A stretch of DNA of 64,000 bases from assembly GCF_030246905.1 (NCBI RefSeq), contig NZ_CP126741.1, forward strand, positions 1,922,001 through 1,986,000, read 5' to 3'. The notes under the pieces are model-generated. The model was not told the origin of the DNA. It ran no database searches and worked only from the letters and a program-made list of their open reading frames with translations. This document shows positions 25,641-33,129 of this stretch, in pieces. The stretch's first letter is position 1, and each line of letters opens with the position of its first letter. This stretch comes from Microbacterium sp. zg-Y818. Its GTDB lineage: Bacteria > Actinomycetota > Actinomycetes > Actinomycetales > Microbacteriaceae. The position numbers and the translations under genes are program-made.

Positions 25641-25656
25641 ATGTGACCGTTCACAT
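25641..25656. promoter_or_regulatory. LacI-type operator of the araD/sugar-importer operon
   Basis: ATGTGACCGTTCACAT is an inverted repeat (6-4-6) positioned 7 bases downstream of the predicted -10 box, covering the likely transcription start. It matches 14 of 15 bases with the site in front of the lacI gene at 26779-26793. Repressor binding here would block transcription of the four-gene sugar operon. Confidence 0.75.
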
Positions 25657-25663
25657 CGCGGAA

Positions 25664-25694
25664 ACCATAGCAACTCTCAGCGGGTGCGTGTCAA
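25664..25694 (-). promoter_or_regulatory. Promoter of the araD/sugar-importer operon
   Basis: Read on the minus strand, TTGACA (25694-25689) and an extended -10 TGCTATGGT (hexamer 25669-25664) are separated by 19 bases. The start would fall near 25657, at the edge of the operator. The leader is about 100 bases. Confidence 0.65.
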
Positions 25695-25715
25695 GCCGAC
25701 GCACGTTTCGGCTTG
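25692..25715 (-). terminator. Possible terminator after the lacI gene
   Basis: CAAGCCGA (25692-25699) pairs perfectly with TCGGCTTG (25708-25715) around an 8-base loop, 10 bases after the repressor stop. It touches the -35 box of the next operon. It lacks a T-run, so it could be a weak terminator or attenuate read-through. Confidence 0.45.
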
Positions 25716-25725
25716 GTAACGGCCG

Positions 25726-26742
25726 TCAGCGGGACGGGCGGAACGCCGTCGACGCCCGCACGACCAGCTCGGGCACGATGGCGCTGGCGACCGGCGCTGC
25801 GGAGGCGGCACCGCCCAGCAGCAGGTCGACACAGCGCCGACCGAGCTCGGCGAAGTCCTGCCGCACGGTGGTCAGCGGCGGCCAGAAGTGCGCGGCATCC
25901 GGAATGTCGTCGAAGCCGACGATGCTGATGTCGCCCGGCACGTCGAGTCCCTCGTCACGTATCGCGTGCATGAGCCCGAGGGCCATCTGGTCGTTCGAGG
26001 CGAAGATGGCGGTGAAGTCGCGCACCCGCAGCAGCTCCCGTCCCGCGTAGTAACCGAACTCCGCGGTCCAGTCCCCCAGGATGGGCGCCGTCGTCGGGAT
26101 GTCCGCATCACTCATCTCCTCGAGGAAACCGCGCATGCGGGCCTCGGCCTCGATCCAGTCCTGAGGACCGGCGATGTGGTAGATGTCGCGGTGCCCTCGC
26201 TCGATCAGGTGCCGGGTCGCCAGCCTCGCGCCGGCGATCTGGTCGACGGACAGCGTGTGGCCGGGGTCGAGATCGGTGGACTGCAGCGTCACGTACGGGA
26301 TGTCCAGACGCTGGGCGGCGAGAGCCCGGACCACCCGCACCTGCGGCGCTATCACGACCAGACCCTCGATCGACTGCGCCATGAGGTGCGACAGCCCCGC
26401 CGGGATGGACTGCGGGTCTGCGGCTTCGATGTTGGCCGTGGAGACCCAGTACCCGCGAGCGCGGGCAGCGGCCTCGATCGCGGCGATGCTCGAGGCGGGT
26501 CCGTACTGACTGCTGGATGCGGCCAGGATGCCGATCGTCTGAGAGCGGCTGGTCACCAGCGCCCGGGCCGCGCGATTGGGGCTGTACTGCAGGTCGGCCA
26601 TGACCGAGAGCACCCGCTCACGTGTCTCGGGCCGGATGCTGGGGTGGTGATTGAGCACTCGTGACACTGTCTGATGCGACACACCGGACAGGCGCGCGAC
26701 ATCGCGGATGCTGGGCCGTCGCCCCATCGCGTCGTCGGTCAT
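25726..26742 (-). CDS. LacI-family transcriptional repressor of the sugar operon
   Basis: ATG at 26742 follows GAGGACGGGCGGGC; the product is 338 aa (a longer start adds 11 unconserved residues). The N-terminal helix-turn-helix is canonical (IRDVARLSGVSHQTVSRVLN), followed by the hinge YSPNRAARALVTSRS and a sugar-binding periplasmic-type domain ending in the VGFDDIP, TTVRQDF and LL segments. It lies directly upstream of the araD/importer operon on the same strand. A nearly identical operator occurs in both promoters, so it likely represses itself and that operon until a sugar ligand binds. Confidence 0.92.
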   Translation of the reverse strand: MTDDAMGRRPSIRDVARLSGVSHQTVSRVLNHHPSIRPETRERVLSVMADLQYSPNRAARALVTSRSQTIGILAASSSQYGPASSIAAIEAAARARGYWVSTANIEAADPQSIPAGLSHLMAQSIEGLVVIAPQVRVVRALAAQRLDIPYVTLQSTDLDPGHTLSVDQIAGARLATRHLIERGHRDIYHIAGPQDWIEAEARMRGFLEEMSDADIPTTAPILGDWTAEFGYYAGRELLRVRDFTAIFASNDQMALGLMHAIRDEGLDVPGDISIVGFDDIPDAAHFWPPLTTVRQDFAELGRRCVDLLLGGAASAAPVASAIVPELVVRASTAFRPSR

Positions 26743-26778
26743 GCCCGCCCGTCCTCGCCCGTCTTCGCCGCGCATCCG

Positions 26779-26793
26779 TGTGCACGGTCACAT
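26779..26793. promoter_or_regulatory. LacI-type operator in front of the lacI gene
   Basis: TGTGCACGGTCACAT differs at one base from the operator in front of araD. It lies about 11 bases downstream of a CATAAT -10 box (minus strand, 26810-26805), the same geometry as at the araD promoter. This suggests autoregulation. Confidence 0.7.
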
Positions 26794-26804
26794 CGGTCCC
26801 GCCC

Positions 26805-26810
26805 ATTATG
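26805..26810 (-). promoter_or_regulatory. -10 box of the lacI promoter
   Basis: CATAAT on the minus strand stands out in an otherwise nearly pure GC stretch between the divergent lacI and 26922 genes. No good -35 is visible. Confidence 0.5.
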
Positions 26811-26909
26811 CCCGGCCCGCGCGCCCGGGCCGGCGCCCTCCCCGCCCCGGCCCCGCATCGGGCCCGATGCGCCCACCGAACCCCGGGCCCGCGCGCCGCG
26901 GGCGGCGCC

Positions 26910-26915
26910 TAGACT
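26910..26915 (+). promoter_or_regulatory. TANNNT box, predicted leaderless promoter
   Basis: TAGACT ends exactly 6 bases before the ATG at 26922. This would put the transcription start on or beside the start codon. Confidence 0.5.
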
Positions 26916-26921
26916 GCCCGC

Positions 26922-27521
26922 ATGTCGGATCTCGGACGCTTCCTGCCGCTGAGCAACCGTCCGCCCGCAGACGAATCCGCCGTCTCGGGAGACCGCCGCG
27001 GGCAGATCGCCGACATCGTGACCGCCGCCGCGGGTGTGATCGGTCAGTGCGCCCCCGAGAGGGCACCGTCCCTCGCCTCCGCTTTCCTGGCCACCGCCGG
27101 ACTCGAGAGGGATGCCGCACCCAGCACCCCACCCGCCGACACCGGGCCCGGCACGACCCCGGCCCTCGCCACCCTCGCGACCGTCGCCGAGCGCGTGCGG
27201 GGCGGGCGACGCCGCAGCGGGCGGCACCTCGCCCGCGCGACGCGGGCCTACCTGCTGCTCGCGCGCGACGCGAAGGTCGCACCGCAGCTGAGCGCCGCCG
27301 TCACCGGCGCGGTCGCCCTCTCCGCCTCCACGACCGCCCCGTTCGCGCGCCGCGCCGCGATCGCCGGCCACACCGTTCAAGCGGTCGACCATGGCTGGCA
27401 GTTCGGACGCGGTCCGCTGCTTGCCGGCAGCGCAGTGCAGATCGTCTCGTTCCTGCTGGGCGTCACCGACGAGCCCCCGCGCCGGTCGGCGGGTGCCGCG
27501 CCGGGTACGCTCGAAGAATGA
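26922..27521 (+). CDS. Conserved hypothetical protein
   Basis: The 199-aa product starts at ATG 26922 behind a TAGACT box and overlaps the next gene by an ATGA. It is Ala/Arg-rich and mostly helical. The central part (RSGRHLARATRAYLLLARD) is basic, and the C-terminal part has one moderately hydrophobic stretch (AGSAVQIVSFLLGV) too weak to call a membrane helix with confidence. I recognise no domain or catalytic motif. Coupling to an oxidoreductase gene suggests common expression but not a role. Confidence 0.65.
   Translation: MSDLGRFLPLSNRPPADESAVSGDRRGQIADIVTAAAGVIGQCAPERAPSLASAFLATAGLERDAAPSTPPADTGPGTTPALATLATVAERVRGGRRRSGRHLARATRAYLLLARDAKVAPQLSAAVTGAVALSASTTAPFARRAAIAGHTVQAVDHGWQFGRGPLLAGSAVQIVSFLLGVTDEPPRRSAGAAPGTLEE
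27506..27511 (+). promoter_or_regulatory. TANNNT box, predicted leaderless promoter
   Basis: TACGCT ends 6 bases before the ATG at 27518, inside the end of the preceding gene. It could give the oxidoreductase its own leaderless transcript. Confidence 0.45.
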
Positions 27522-28501
27522 CCGGTCTTCGCTGGGGAATCCTTGCCACGGGTGGTATCGCCCACGCCTTCACGAGCGACCTGCGCACTGCGGGCCTCGA
27601 CGTCGCCGCTGTCGGCTCGCGCAGCGCGGCATCCGCGCAGCGCTTCGCCGACGAGTTCGGCATCGCGCGGGCTCACGGGTCGTACGCCGACCTCGCCGCC
27701 GACCCCGACGTGGACATCGTCTACATCGCCACGCCGCATCCCGCCCATGCCGAGAACGCCATCGCCATGCTCGATGCCGGCAAGCACGTGCTCGTGGAGA
27801 AGCCGTTCACGCTCACCGCAGCCGAAGCCGCCGCCGTGCGCGACGCCGCGCGCCGCAACGGGCTGCTCGCGATGGAGGCCATGTGGACGCGCTACCTGCC
27901 CCACATGGTGCGCATCCGCACGCTCATCGCCGAGGGCGCCGTCGGCGAGGTGCGCACGGTCTTCGCCGACCACACCCAGAAGATCACCGCGGATCCCTCG
28001 CATCGTCTCAATGCCCTCGAGCTCGGTGGCGGCGCACTGCTGGACCTCGGCATCTACCCCGTCTCGTTCGTGTGGGACGTACTGGGCGCACCTACATCCG
28101 TGCGCGCCGTCGCACGCCTGGCCGAGACCGGCGCCGACGCCGAGGTGGCCACCGTGATGACCCACGCCGGCGGCGCGGTCTCCAGCACGGTGTCGTCTTC
28201 GCGCGCCGCCGGCCCCAACACCGCGCACGTCGTGGGCACCGAGGGGCGCATCGACATCGACCGCACCTGGTACGCCCCGACGACGTTCCGCCTGACCGCC
28301 CCCGACGGCACCGTGCGGGAGGAGTTCGTCTCCGACATCGACGGACGCGGCATGCAGTACCAGGCCCTGGCCGCCGAACGCCTCATCGCCGAGGGACGCA
28401 CCGACAGCGACGAGCTGCCCCTCGACGAGACCGTCGCGATCATGGGCACCCTCGACGACATCCGCGCGCAGATCGGTGTGCGCTACCCCCAGGAGGCATG
28501 A
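27518..28501 (+). CDS. Gfo/Idh/MocA-family NAD(P)-dependent oxidoreductase
   Basis: The 327-aa product has the N-terminal Rossmann fold (LRWGILATGGIAHAF), the PDVDIVYIATPHPAH segment and the hallmark EKPFTL lysine motif. The C-terminal half contains GGGALLDLGIYPVS, where Asp/His-type catalytic residues sit in this family. Members oxidise or reduce sugars, inositols or trans-dihydrodiols in the cytoplasm. The pattern WTRYLPH and GGALLDLG resembles the dihydrodiol-dehydrogenase/glucose-fructose branch, but the substrate cannot be assigned. ATG at 27518 overlaps the previous stop. Confidence 0.88.
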   Translation: MTGLRWGILATGGIAHAFTSDLRTAGLDVAAVGSRSAASAQRFADEFGIARAHGSYADLAADPDVDIVYIATPHPAHAENAIAMLDAGKHVLVEKPFTLTAAEAAAVRDAARRNGLLAMEAMWTRYLPHMVRIRTLIAEGAVGEVRTVFADHTQKITADPSHRLNALELGGGALLDLGIYPVSFVWDVLGAPTSVRAVARLAETGADAEVATVMTHAGGAVSSTVSSSRAAGPNTAHVVGTEGRIDIDRTWYAPTTFRLTAPDGTVREEFVSDIDGRGMQYQALAAERLIAEGRTDSDELPLDETVAIMGTLDDIRAQIGVRYPQEA

Positions 28502-28503
28502 AC

Positions 28504-29373
28504 ATGGCTGACCCGCAGCCGGCACGCGTCGCGGTCTACCTCGACTTCGACAACATCGTCATGAGTTGGTACGACCGCGTCCACGGCCGCAACGCCTACT
28601 CCCGCGACCGCCAGAAGATCGCGGCCGACATCAACGACCCCGAAGTCGCCGAGCGCCTCGCCGCCGCGACCATCAACGTTGGCGCGATCATCGACTACGC
28701 GGCATCCTTCGGCACACTCGTGCTCACCCGCGCCTACGCCGACTGGTCCATGCCGGTCAACGCGGAGTACCGGGCGCAGCTCGTCGCCCGCGCCGTCGAC
28801 CTCGTGCAGCTCTTTCCTGCGGCCGCTTACGCCAAGAACGGCGCCGACATCCGCCTGGCCGTCGACGCCGTCGAAGACATGTTCCGCCTGCCCGACCTGA
28901 CCCACGTGGTCATCGTGGGCGGTGACAGCGACTACGTGCCGCTCGCCCAGCGCTGCAAGCGGCTCGGCCGCATCGTGGTGGGCGTGGGCGTGGCGGGATC
29001 GACGGCGAAGTCGCTCGCGGCGGCGTGCGACCAGTTCGACTCCTACGACTCCCTTCCCGGCGTGACCCGTCCCGAGACGCCGGAGGAGAAGAAGGATGCC
29101 GCGCCGGCGCGTGCCCGCGCACGCAAGCGCGTCGTCGACCCGTCCACCGAGCTGCTCGAGCGGGCGCTGCGACTGGAGGGCGTGCGCACCGACGACGAGT
29201 GGGTCAACGCCTCGGCGGTCAAGGACCTCATGCGCCGCATGGACCCGTCCTTCAATGAGAAGGAGCTCGGCCACAAGACGTTCACCGACTTCCTGCGCGA
29301 CCACCCCAAGGTCGTCGACCTGCGCGAAGAGGGCAACACCCGGCAGGTGCGGTTCCACGCCGACGCACGCTGA
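28504..29373 (+). CDS. NYN-domain (PIN-like) nuclease with C-terminal OST-HTH/LOTUS domain
   Basis: ATG at 28504 is chosen because AGGAGG lies 8 bases upstream; ATG at 28498 is too close to it. The 289-aa product begins with a LabA/DUF88-type NYN domain with the acidic metal-binding residues (YLDFDNI, NGADIRLAVDA, VGGDSDYVPL). A basic Ala/Arg linker at about 195-215 leads to a C-terminal OST-HTH/LOTUS-like module (residues 220-285: WVNASAVKDLMRR, FTDFLRDH). NYN domains act as RNases and LOTUS domains bind RNA, so this is a candidate RNA-processing enzyme. Target unknown. Confidence 0.85.
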   Translation: MADPQPARVAVYLDFDNIVMSWYDRVHGRNAYSRDRQKIAADINDPEVAERLAAATINVGAIIDYAASFGTLVLTRAYADWSMPVNAEYRAQLVARAVDLVQLFPAAAYAKNGADIRLAVDAVEDMFRLPDLTHVVIVGGDSDYVPLAQRCKRLGRIVVGVGVAGSTAKSLAAACDQFDSYDSLPGVTRPETPEEKKDAAPARARARKRVVDPSTELLERALRLEGVRTDDEWVNASAVKDLMRRMDPSFNEKELGHKTFTDFLRDHPKVVDLREEGNTRQVRFHADAR

Positions 29374-29381
29374 CGCAGACG

Positions 29382-29411
29382 CCCGCGCGACTGGGCTTCC
29401 GAGCGCGCGGG
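29382..29411. terminator. Hairpin between convergent genes
   Basis: CCCGCGCG (29382-29389) pairs with CGCGCGGG (29404-29411) across a 14-base loop, in the 40-base gap between the NYN gene and the oppositely oriented DoxX gene. Likely a bidirectional terminator. Confidence 0.5.
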
Positions 29412-29413
29412 TG

Positions 29414-29803
29414 CTACCGACGCGCAGGTGACGTTGACCACAGCGCCCACGCCACGAGCAGCGGCTGGAAGAACAGCCGCGCCAGGCGCTTCGCGTCGCT
29501 GTCGAGTCCGAAGCCGTCGCGATGCTCGGTGTACTGGGCGATGTTCCCGGGGAACACCGCTGTGAAGAACGCCGCCAGCGCGACCCCGATGCGACGCCGC
29601 TCCTTCGGCAGCGCGATCAGTGCCACCCCGAAAGCCGCTTCGACCACCCCGGATGCCACGACCACGCCGTCCTTGTCGATCGGCACGACCCGCGTGGTCC
29701 AATCCGGCACCTGCGCCTGGAATTCGCGACGACCCCAGAACAGATGACTGAGTCCGGCGAAGAGCATGAACCCGGCCAGCAACCACCGCGCGACACTTCT
29801 CAT
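29414..29803 (-). CDS. DoxX-family membrane protein
   Basis: The 129-aa product has four predicted hydrophobic helices and the DoxX-like features ARWLLAGFMLFAGLSHLFW and an internal VVASGVVEAAFGVAL helix, plus FPGNIAQY. DoxX-type proteins are small membrane subunits linked to redox or thiol stress, but most members have no known reaction. It is clearly paralogous to the protein encoded at 39020-39427. It stands alone between a convergent NYN gene and a divergent GalT-like gene. Confidence 0.82.
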   Translation of the reverse strand: MRSVARWLLAGFMLFAGLSHLFWGRREFQAQVPDWTTRVVPIDKDGVVVASGVVEAAFGVALIALPKERRRIGVALAAFFTAVFPGNIAQYTEHRDGFGLDSDAKRLARLFFQPLLVAWALWSTSPARR

Positions 29804-29860
29804 GAGCGGAGTGAATCAGACCGCAGGGCGGGCCGCCGACGGGTTGACACCGGTCCTCGG

Positions 29861-29866
29861 TAGGCT
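29861..29866 (+). promoter_or_regulatory. TANNNT box, predicted leaderless promoter
   Basis: TAGGCT ends 6 bases before the GTG start at 29873. A TTGACA lies only 11 bases upstream, too close for a classical -35. Confidence 0.55.
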
Positions 29867-29872
29867 GAGGGG

Positions 29873-31168
29873 GTGAGCGATGCCCTGCAGAGCCCGCCGC
29901 TGCTGCGGATGCCGGACGGCACCGTAAAGCAGGTGGGCCCCCTCACCGGCACGCGCGTGTGGACCGTGCCGGGCCGCGCCAGTCGACCCCTCTTCACGCC
30001 CCGGGCGGACGTCGCCCGGCTCGCTCCTGGACAGGAACGCCGCCTGTGCGCGTTCTGCCAGGACCGCTACCTCGACACGACGCCGGAGAAGGCGCGCCTC
30101 GTCGGTCCCGACTTCACGGAGCTGCGGCGCGTCCCCGCCAGCGCACTGTCGGACACCGTCGCGGAGTTCCGCCGCTTCGGCAACCTCTTCGAGATCGTCT
30201 CGGCGGAGTACTGGCGAGAGAACCACGGGTTCCGCCAGCCGTCCGAGGTGGTGCGGTGGGCACAGGAGTACCTCGCCGACCCCGTGGGCCACGAGCATAT
30301 CCGCGGGCTCGCACAGGTGCGGGAGCAGGCCTCGGGCGTGCCCCAGAGCCTGGAGGAGGCGGCGCTGGACCTCGTCGGCGGATCGCACGACGTCGTCGTG
30401 GCACGCCGCCACGTCGTCGACGGCGCCCGCACCGATGACCAGCTCGCCTCGGCGGGACGGCTGACCCCCGACGAGCACGGCGCCTACACCGCGTTCACCG
30501 TGCGCAGCCTCAGCGACATAGCGCGGGCACAGCCCCACGCGGCGTACGTGGCGGTCTTCCAGAACTGGCTGCGGCCCGCCGGCGCATCGTTCGAGCACCT
30601 GCACAAACAGCTCGTCGCGATCGACGAGCCCGGCCCGCAATTGGACCGCGAGCTGCGCATGCTCGCCTCCGACCGCGGCCTGTACCAGCACGCCATCGTC
30701 GACATGTCTGTGCAGCACGGGCTGCTGGTGGCGGCGACCGACGGCGCCGTCGCCTTCGCGGGCGTGGGGCACCGGTACCCGGCGTTCGAGGTCTACTCCA
30801 CCGCCGCGGCGAACCTGCCCCACGAGCACTCCGCAGGCGAGGTGCGCGCGGTGTCCGACCTCGTGCACGCGCTGCACGCGGCGACCGGCGAGCACGTGCC
30901 CACCAACGAGGAGTGGCACTACCGCCCGCCGGGGGCCCCGTGGCCCATGCCGTGGCGCGTCGTGCTGAAGTGGCGCATCTCCAACCCGGCCGGATTCGAA
31001 GGCGACACCAAGATCTACGTGAACACCATCGACCCGTGGCAGCTGCGTGCACGCGCCGTCGCCGAGCTGACGCGGCTGCGTGAGGCGGGAAGGCTCGCCC
31101 CCGGCATCCGCATCGGAGACGAGTGCACACCTGCTGACGTGCGCCTGCGCTACGCCGAGGACGCATGA
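29873..31168 (+). CDS. GalT-like/DUF4921 family protein (HIT superfamily)
   Basis: The 431-aa product starts at GTG 29873. It resembles galactose-1-phosphate uridylyltransferase-like DUF4921 proteins: a Cys pair suited to zinc (RLCAFC), and the nucleotidyltransferase signature HLHKQ (H-x-H-x-Q) near residue 243. C-terminal HYRPPG and an IYVNTIDPW segment are also conserved-looking. It probably transfers or hydrolyses a nucleotide or phosphate group, but the substrate is unknown. It is overlapped by an RlmG-like methyltransferase gene, so a joint role in RNA or nucleotide metabolism is possible. Confidence 0.75.
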   Translation: MSDALQSPPLLRMPDGTVKQVGPLTGTRVWTVPGRASRPLFTPRADVARLAPGQERRLCAFCQDRYLDTTPEKARLVGPDFTELRRVPASALSDTVAEFRRFGNLFEIVSAEYWRENHGFRQPSEVVRWAQEYLADPVGHEHIRGLAQVREQASGVPQSLEEAALDLVGGSHDVVVARRHVVDGARTDDQLASAGRLTPDEHGAYTAFTVRSLSDIARAQPHAAYVAVFQNWLRPAGASFEHLHKQLVAIDEPGPQLDRELRMLASDRGLYQHAIVDMSVQHGLLVAATDGAVAFAGVGHRYPAFEVYSTAAANLPHEHSAGEVRAVSDLVHALHAATGEHVPTNEEWHYRPPGAPWPMPWRVVLKWRISNPAGFEGDTKIYVNTIDPWQLRARAVAELTRLREAGRLAPGIRIGDECTPADVRLRYAEDA

Positions 31169-32286
31169 TCGACCTCGCTGCGCTGCGCCGCTGGCCCGAT
31201 GTCGAAGCGGCCGGGCTGACCGCCTGCGACGCCGCCGACCGGCTGCTGCTGGATGAATCGGCCTCGACACGTGCCGGGCTGGGCGATGGCGACATCGTCG
31301 TCATCAACGACGCGTACGGTGCTCTGGCGCTGGGAGCGGCGGATGCCGGGGCCACCGGCATCCGCGTGCACCAGGACCTCATCACCGGTGAGCGGGCGCT
31401 GGCCGCCAACGCCCGCAGCTTCGGCCTCGGCGCAAACGTGCGTTCGCTGCCATTGGATGCCTCGCTCGTCGCCGGCGCCCGCCTGGTGCTGCTGCGCCTC
31501 CCCCGGTCGCTGACGGCCCTGGAGGACATCGCCGGACTCGTCGCCGCCCACGCTCACCCCGACGTCGTGGTGTTCGCCGGGGGCCGCCTCAAGCACATGA
31601 CCATGGCGATGAACGACGTGCTGCGTCAGCGCTTCACCCGCCTGGATGTCACCCACGCGCGCCAGAAGTCGCGGGTGCTCATCGCCCGCGGGCCGCACGA
31701 CGGCGCAGATCCCGAGCCCAGCCACGAGCAGCACGACGGCCTCACGGTCTGCGCCTACGGCGGCGTGTTCGCCGGCCCGCGCATCGACATCGGCACCCGG
31801 CTGCTGCTGGCGAACCTTCCCGACCAGGTGCCCTCCGGCGCCCCGGGCGACCTCGTGATCGACCTCGCGTGTGGCACCGGCGTCATCACGGCGGCGCTGG
31901 CCATGCGGCATCCGCATCTGCGCGTGTACGCCTGCGACGCCTCCGCCGCCGCCGTGGCGTCGGCGCGCGCGACGGCCGAGGCCAACGCGGTCTCGGCGCG
32001 GGTCACCGTCGAGCGTGACGACGCACTATCGGCGATGCCCGACGGCGTGGCGGGCATGATCGCGCTGAACCCGCCGTTCCACAGCGGCGCGGCCGTCACC
32101 GATGCCCTCGCTCCGCGGCTGTTCGCCGACGCGGCGCGGGTGCTGCGCCCCGGAGGCGAGCTGTGGTGCGTGTGGAATTCGCCGCTGCACTACCGCCCCG
32201 CCCTCGACCGCCTCGTGGGCCCGACGCGACAGGTCGCCCGCAACGCGAAGTTCACCGTCACGGTCTCCACCCGCCGCGGTCGTTGA
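31165..32286 (+). CDS. RlmG/RsmC-like class I SAM methyltransferase
   Basis: ATG at 31165 overlaps the previous stop; the product is 373 aa. The C-terminal half has the SAM-binding loop VIDLACGTGVITAAL and the N6/N2-guanine-type active-site motif ALNPPFHSG. The N-terminal half looks like a degenerate duplicate methyltransferase fold, the layout of RsmC and RlmG, which methylate N2 of guanine in rRNA. The C-terminal GELWCVWNSPLHYRPAL segment fits RlmG. The last codons (Gly-Arg-stop) belong to a dispersed repeat. Confidence 0.85.
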   Translation: MIDLAALRRWPDVEAAGLTACDAADRLLLDESASTRAGLGDGDIVVINDAYGALALGAADAGATGIRVHQDLITGERALAANARSFGLGANVRSLPLDASLVAGARLVLLRLPRSLTALEDIAGLVAAHAHPDVVVFAGGRLKHMTMAMNDVLRQRFTRLDVTHARQKSRVLIARGPHDGADPEPSHEQHDGLTVCAYGGVFAGPRIDIGTRLLLANLPDQVPSGAPGDLVIDLACGTGVITAALAMRHPHLRVYACDASAAAVASARATAEANAVSARVTVERDDALSAMPDGVAGMIALNPPFHSGAAVTDALAPRLFADAARVLRPGGELWCVWNSPLHYRPALDRLVGPTRQVARNAKFTVTVSTRRGR

Positions 32287-32353
32287 GCGAGGACGCGCAG
32301 CGACAGAGACGAAACGAACCGCGTATCGACTCGCTGCGCTCGCTCAACGACCG
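32277..32353. repeat. Inverted pair of GGTCGTTGAGCGA repeats, likely terminator
   Basis: CGGTCGTTGAGCGA (32277-32290) and its exact complement TCGCTCAACGACCG (32340-32353) flank 49 bases. Each arm contains the final Gly-Arg codons and TGA stop of one of two convergent genes. The transcript could fold into a large hairpin. Related direct copies lie at 20659-20698. Confidence 0.8.
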
Positions 32354-33129
32354 GGAGAGGCCGGCAGCCGCGGCACCGACGCCAGCAGGCGCCGGGTGTA
32401 CGGATGCTGCGGCTCGGTGAGCAGGCGCCCGGTCGGGCCCTCCTCGACGATCCGCCCCGACTCGAGCACCGCCATCCGCGCGCACAGTGCCGACACGATC
32501 GTGAGGTCGTGCGAGACCAGCAGCATGCCGATCCCCTGCTCCCGCGCGAGGCGCTGGAACAGCTCGATCACGTGCATGCGCACCGAGGTGTCCAGGGCGC
32601 TCACCGGCTCGTCCGCCAGGATCAGCCGCGGCTTCGGCGCCAGCGCCCGGGCGATCGCGATGCGCTGCCGCTGCCCGCCCGAGAAGGCATCGGGGTAGCG
32701 CCCGGCGGCATCCGCCGGCAGATCCACCGCCGCCAGCAGCTCGGCCACCCGCGCCGCACGCGTTGCGCGATCCCCGGCGACCCGCAGCGACCGCAGCGGC
32801 TCGGCGATCGACTCCCCCACCGTCATACGGGGATCCAGCGACGAGAACGGATCCTGGTACACCGGTTGCACTGCCTGCCGGAACCGCCGCATCGTCGCGG
32901 CCGACCGCCGGTCCAGCGGTGCGCCGTCGAAGAGCACCCGCCCGCCCGTCGGCGCCGACAGCCCGAGCAGCAGCCGCAGCAGCGAGGTCTTGCCGGCCCC
33001 CGACTCGCCCACGAGGCCCAGGCTCTCGCCCGGCGCCACCGACAGCGACACCCCGCGCAGCACCGGCTGTCCATGCCCGTAGGAGAAGCGCACGTCCTCA
33101 GCCGCCAGCAGCGGCGTCACCCCGGTCAT
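32344..33129 (-). CDS. dppF: Peptide/nickel ABC transporter ATP-binding protein, OppF/DppF type
   Basis: The 261-aa product is a single ABC domain with GESGAGKTS, the FSGGQRQRIAIARAL signature, LILADEPVSALD and LLVSHDL. The C-terminal TGRLLTEPQHPYTRRLLASVP segment is diagnostic of the oligopeptide/dipeptide branch. It energises uptake together with the neighbouring DppD-type ATPase. Start overlaps the dppD stop by ATGA. It is the last gene of a five-gene minus-strand importer operon and ends inside the repeat arm. Confidence 0.93.
   Translation of the reverse strand: MTGVTPLLAAEDVRFSYGHGQPVLRGVSLSVAPGESLGLVGESGAGKTSLLRLLLGLSAPTGGRVLFDGAPLDRRSAATMRRFRQAVQPVYQDPFSSLDPRMTVGESIAEPLRSLRVAGDRATRAARVAELLAAVDLPADAAGRYPDAFSGGQRQRIAIARALAPKPRLILADEPVSALDTSVRMHVIELFQRLAREQGIGMLLVSHDLTIVSALCARMAVLESGRIVEEGPTGRLLTEPQHPYTRRLLASVPRLPASPGR

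Noticed and set aside
29844..29866. Classical TTGACA/-10 promoter before the GalT-like gene
   Set aside because: The two boxes are only 11 bases apart, too close for sigma-70 geometry; the TANNNT box alone is retained.
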